Shown here in pieces: positions 61,396 to 64,000 of a stretch of 64,000 nt of DNA (position 1 is the first letter of the stretch; each line of letters opens with the position of its first letter). The stretch comes from Tethya wilhelma (Eukaryota > Porifera > Demospongiae > Tethyida > Tethyidae), in assembly GCA_964030475.1 (NCBI GenBank), contig CAXIPT010000005.1, positions 2,696,568 to 2,760,567 on the forward strand, written 5' to 3'. Below the pieces are notes generated by a model that was given only the letters and a program-made list of their open reading frames with translations, did no database searches and was not told the origin of the DNA. The position numbers and the translations under genes are program-made.

Positions 61396-64000
61396 ATGTG
61401 TTCACTCAGTTCTCTAGCTCTAAGGCTAGAGAGGAGTTTTCTCTGTTTTTGCAAGCAAGAGAGATACAGTAGATGCATCTGGACGTCTATTTCTCGTAAA
61501 AGAACCGCTAAGGATTATGTCAAGACCAGCTCTACATATCGAGTGACCACCACCTCTATGTTCATTTCTAAGAGGAATGTTAAAAGTCATGAGGCCACAG
61601 TACACAGTCACAAAGTATGTACAGAATTTGTACAACACTTGGACAATAATAAGTTATCTGCTTGATCTAGCCAACCGATAGCCATTCATCGAGTTCATCA
61701 AGCTGTAGACATACATCATGTTGTGTTTTATTTTCCTGAGCTATGATGCTGTCGTAGTGTATAATAATATCTATGATTTTTTGATAGGTCATGCTCCAGC
61801 AAGATCTAATTCGTCAGTCCAGTTCAGGAATATATTACCTCCTTCCAATGGGACTGAGAGCTTTAGAGAAGCTGACAGCACTAGTGGATAGGGAAATGAG
61901 AAATATTGGAGCAAGGAAAATGGCTATGCCCATCCTTACTCCTGCATCACTATGGAAACAAACAGGTTTCTGTGTGCTCATGATGTTTAGTAGCTATATT
62001 ATATGATTGTCATTGATTTCACAGGTCGTTGGGAAAAAATAGGTAGTGAGTTGTTTAGGCTGAAGGATTCGAAAGACATTGAATTCTGTCTGGGGCCAGT
62101 AAGTTCAACTACTCTTCATGTACTCATGTTTATTACTTAGTACCACATTACAAAAAGCTCTAAGGATTATGTGCATAGTTCTATATGAATCCATGAAAGT
62201 TTTCTTTTCTAAACTTTTACAGAGAAAACTTTTGCTGATTGGCTTCCATACAGAGATTAAATTTGCTTGAACCACAAGAGTTTTCTCCTTCAAACATTTC
62301 CCACGATAGAGGTGCATATGCACACAAAAAGTATGCTTCTGTGGTGTGCACTAGGTCGTCATAATTATCAATATTCAGACCACCTTCCTTGAAAACACAT
62401 TGACACGTACACATAATATGTATAATGAGTATTGATAAGAAGACTATAGTAAGTGCTTACCTGCTCAGCACAGTTCCATACCTCTCCCGGCCTAAGCTAT
62501 ATCATGTATATGTAATGCATGGCAACCACGTCTGTTTATATAATATTACATGGAATATCTGTAAATGTACCATGTAGACACATGAAGAATCAATAACAGA
62601 ATTGGTAAAGGAAGAGATTCAATCCTATCGAATGCTTCCTCTTAGACTGTACCAAGTAAGTGACATGTTTACTGGCAATTCACATTATACATTGCTCTTG
62701 TTCTTTACACTGAGTGTCTTTATAGCTTGATAGAAAATTTCGAGATGAACTTCGACCAAAGTATGGGATGCTAAGAGCAAGAGAGTTCTGGATGAAAGGT
62801 ACACAGCAACTTTATACAAGCCTTTAAACATTATCCTACTGTTGCAGATATGTACACATTTGACCTGACATCTGATGATGCTAATGCCACCTACTTGGAA
62901 GTGTGTGATGCTTACCAGAGAATATTCAATGTGCTTGATATTCCAGTACTCAAAGGTAAACACCTAAGTAAATTTCCGTAACTAGAATCCTCTCCATTCA
63001 CTGTTTCCTGCTCTGTTTGTAGTGAAGGCAGCAACTGGTACCATTGGAGGGTCCTTATCACATGAGTACCATGTAGCTAGTGCTGTAGGTGAAGACACCC
63101 TCATCACATGTAAAGTGTATGTGCCAATAGTAATGGCTGCTTGCTACTCTATATTGTCCTAGCCTCGTACCCAGGCTCTACCCTTTGATCTTTTCCCTAA
63201 CCGTTAGTGTAAGGTCAAAGGGGAAAACCTAAGTACGAGCCTACTAAAATTGTATAGCATACTAGCAATGGAATACAACTAGTCTGGCTACCTATACTAG
63301 CTGTTGCTACCAACCTGTCCTTTTGTATATTCACTCTTATTTCAGATGTGGTAAGGGAGTCAGCAGAGAGTTGGTGGAGGATAACCCTATCAGATCACTA
63401 CCAAATTGTCCCAATTCCACAGAGCACTGCAGACTAGAAGAAACTAATGGAATCGAGGTACGTCATTGATGTACACATCTTGTGTGTGTGATTAATCCTG
63501 GCTGCTGTTATCTTTCAAAAAAGGTAGGCCATTGCTTCTACCTTGGTACTAAATATTCTTCTGCGTTCAATGCTAAATATATCAGAGAGGATGGTGAAAA
63601 AAGGTAACACTAAACCTCACTTCGATATCCTTTGTCCTTGTTCTCTTCCAGGATTTAAGCCCTTAGAAATAATATTTCCAGGCTGGTGTGCCGTCATGTG
63701 TGAAAACCTTTAGGGAGAGAGCCTTGGAATGGGGTTACCATAGCCTCGTACCCAGGCCACTCCCTCTTTTTGGTGTTTCACGCTATAACACTAAAGAGGG
63801 AGTGGCTTGGGTACGAGGCTATAGGGTTACCGTATCATTTATTAATCCATAGAATGGATCTTGTACTAGGAGCTTATTTGTTCTATTGGCAGTAAGCTTA
63901 CTATGGCTGTCTCTGTATTATCACTTCTGCCGTATTGTGTTTACCTGATTGCACTGTGACTGAGGGTGTTCTTTCATTGTTGCTCCCCTACAGACTCATG
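61396..64000 (+). CDS. PARS2: Prolyl-tRNA synthetase, mitochondrial type (3' end outside window)
   Basis: Exons 61396-61614, 61788-61965, 62025-62098, 62578-62655, 62726-62798, 62848-62955, 63023-63116, 63346-63457, 63524-63603, and a tenth starting at 63994 that is cut by the window edge. It charges mitochondrial tRNA-Pro with proline. The first exon is rich in Arg, Ser and Lys with few acidic residues, which suits a mitochondrial targeting sequence. Class II bacterial-type ProRS marks: MLQQDLIRQSSSGIYYLLP (motif 1 region), CLGPTHEE, RKFRDELRPKYGMLRAREFW (motif 2), DMYTFD, GTIGGSLSHEY, and VGHCFYLGTKYS. A CKVCGKG segment replaces the usual CxxC knuckle region. All phases agree. The last visible codons (R-L-M) fit the expected approach to motif 3. 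Confidence 0.92.
63160..63243. repeat. Hairpin element, TAGCCTCG family
   Basis: Inverted arms TAGCCTCGTACCCAGG and a slightly mutated complement ending GTACGAGCCTA, with an inner CCCTTTGAtC/GGTCAAAGGG pair. It lies in PARS2 intron 7. Confidence 0.7.
63741..63821. repeat. Hairpin element, TAGCCTCG family, with flanking duplication
   Basis: An almost perfect 81-bp palindrome with ends TAGCCTCGTACCCAGGCCAC and complement. GGGTTACC is found just outside both ends (63733-63740 region and 63824-63831), which looks like an 8-bp target duplication. It lies in PARS2 intron 9. Confidence 0.78.

Overview
The window looks like nuclear DNA of a demosponge, probably Amphimedon-like. This is inferred from compact intron-rich genes with GT-AG splice sites, animal orthologues (NAA50, PARS2, CYP46-like, MORN1-like, XPR1-like), a GABA-B-type class C receptor, and a large beta-helix membrane receptor with a truncated second copy. 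Simple repeats (CA/GT, TC) and small inverted-repeat elements are abundant. There are no prokaryotic operons, CRISPR arrays or plasmid features.

Layout. 1-11 kb is gene-poor: a LINE end, several inverted-repeat elements (one nested in another with clean target duplications), THAP-like remnants and one small secreted-protein ORF on the minus strand. 11.0-20.4 kb holds the pieces of an XPR1-like phosphate exporter on the minus strand. Its three last exons (EXS domain and acidic tail) lie at 11.05-13.98 kb and a first exon with the start of an SPX domain at 20.2-20.4 kb. Between them, on the plus strand, lie a truncated receptor gene (14.1-15.2 kb) and an astacin-like metalloprotease (15.7-18.7 kb). 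20.6-24.3 kb is a ten-exon MORN-repeat gene. 25.0-31.9 kb is a graveyard: a degraded LINE, a two-exon MORN copy, ABCC-transporter exon remnants on both strands, and a repeat family with internal inverted arms.

32.2-36.9 kb is a zinc-ribbon/F-box/LRR gene (minus) with a tRNA-Asn in an intron. 37.3-47.9 kb is NAA50 (plus), in which exons 4 and 5 are tandemly duplicated with only synonymous differences. 50.1-52.5 kb is a GABA-B-like receptor (minus) and 53.0-57.1 kb an intronless 1354-residue beta-helix receptor (plus). 57.35-61.33 kb is a complete twelve-exon CYP46-like cytochrome P450 (minus), and 61.4 kb to the window end is a mitochondrial-type prolyl-tRNA synthetase (plus, cut by the window edge).

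Genes do not form a pathway. Their main organisational feature is head-to-head pairing with short gaps: SPX exon/MORN (about 280 bp), F-box-LRR/NAA50 (about 336 bp), GABA-B-like/beta-helix receptor (about 480 bp), P450/PARS2 (66 bp). Exon models were built by hand from splice sites and reading phase; most are phase-consistent end to end, but none was checked against transcripts. Family names are from recognition of motifs, not database searches.
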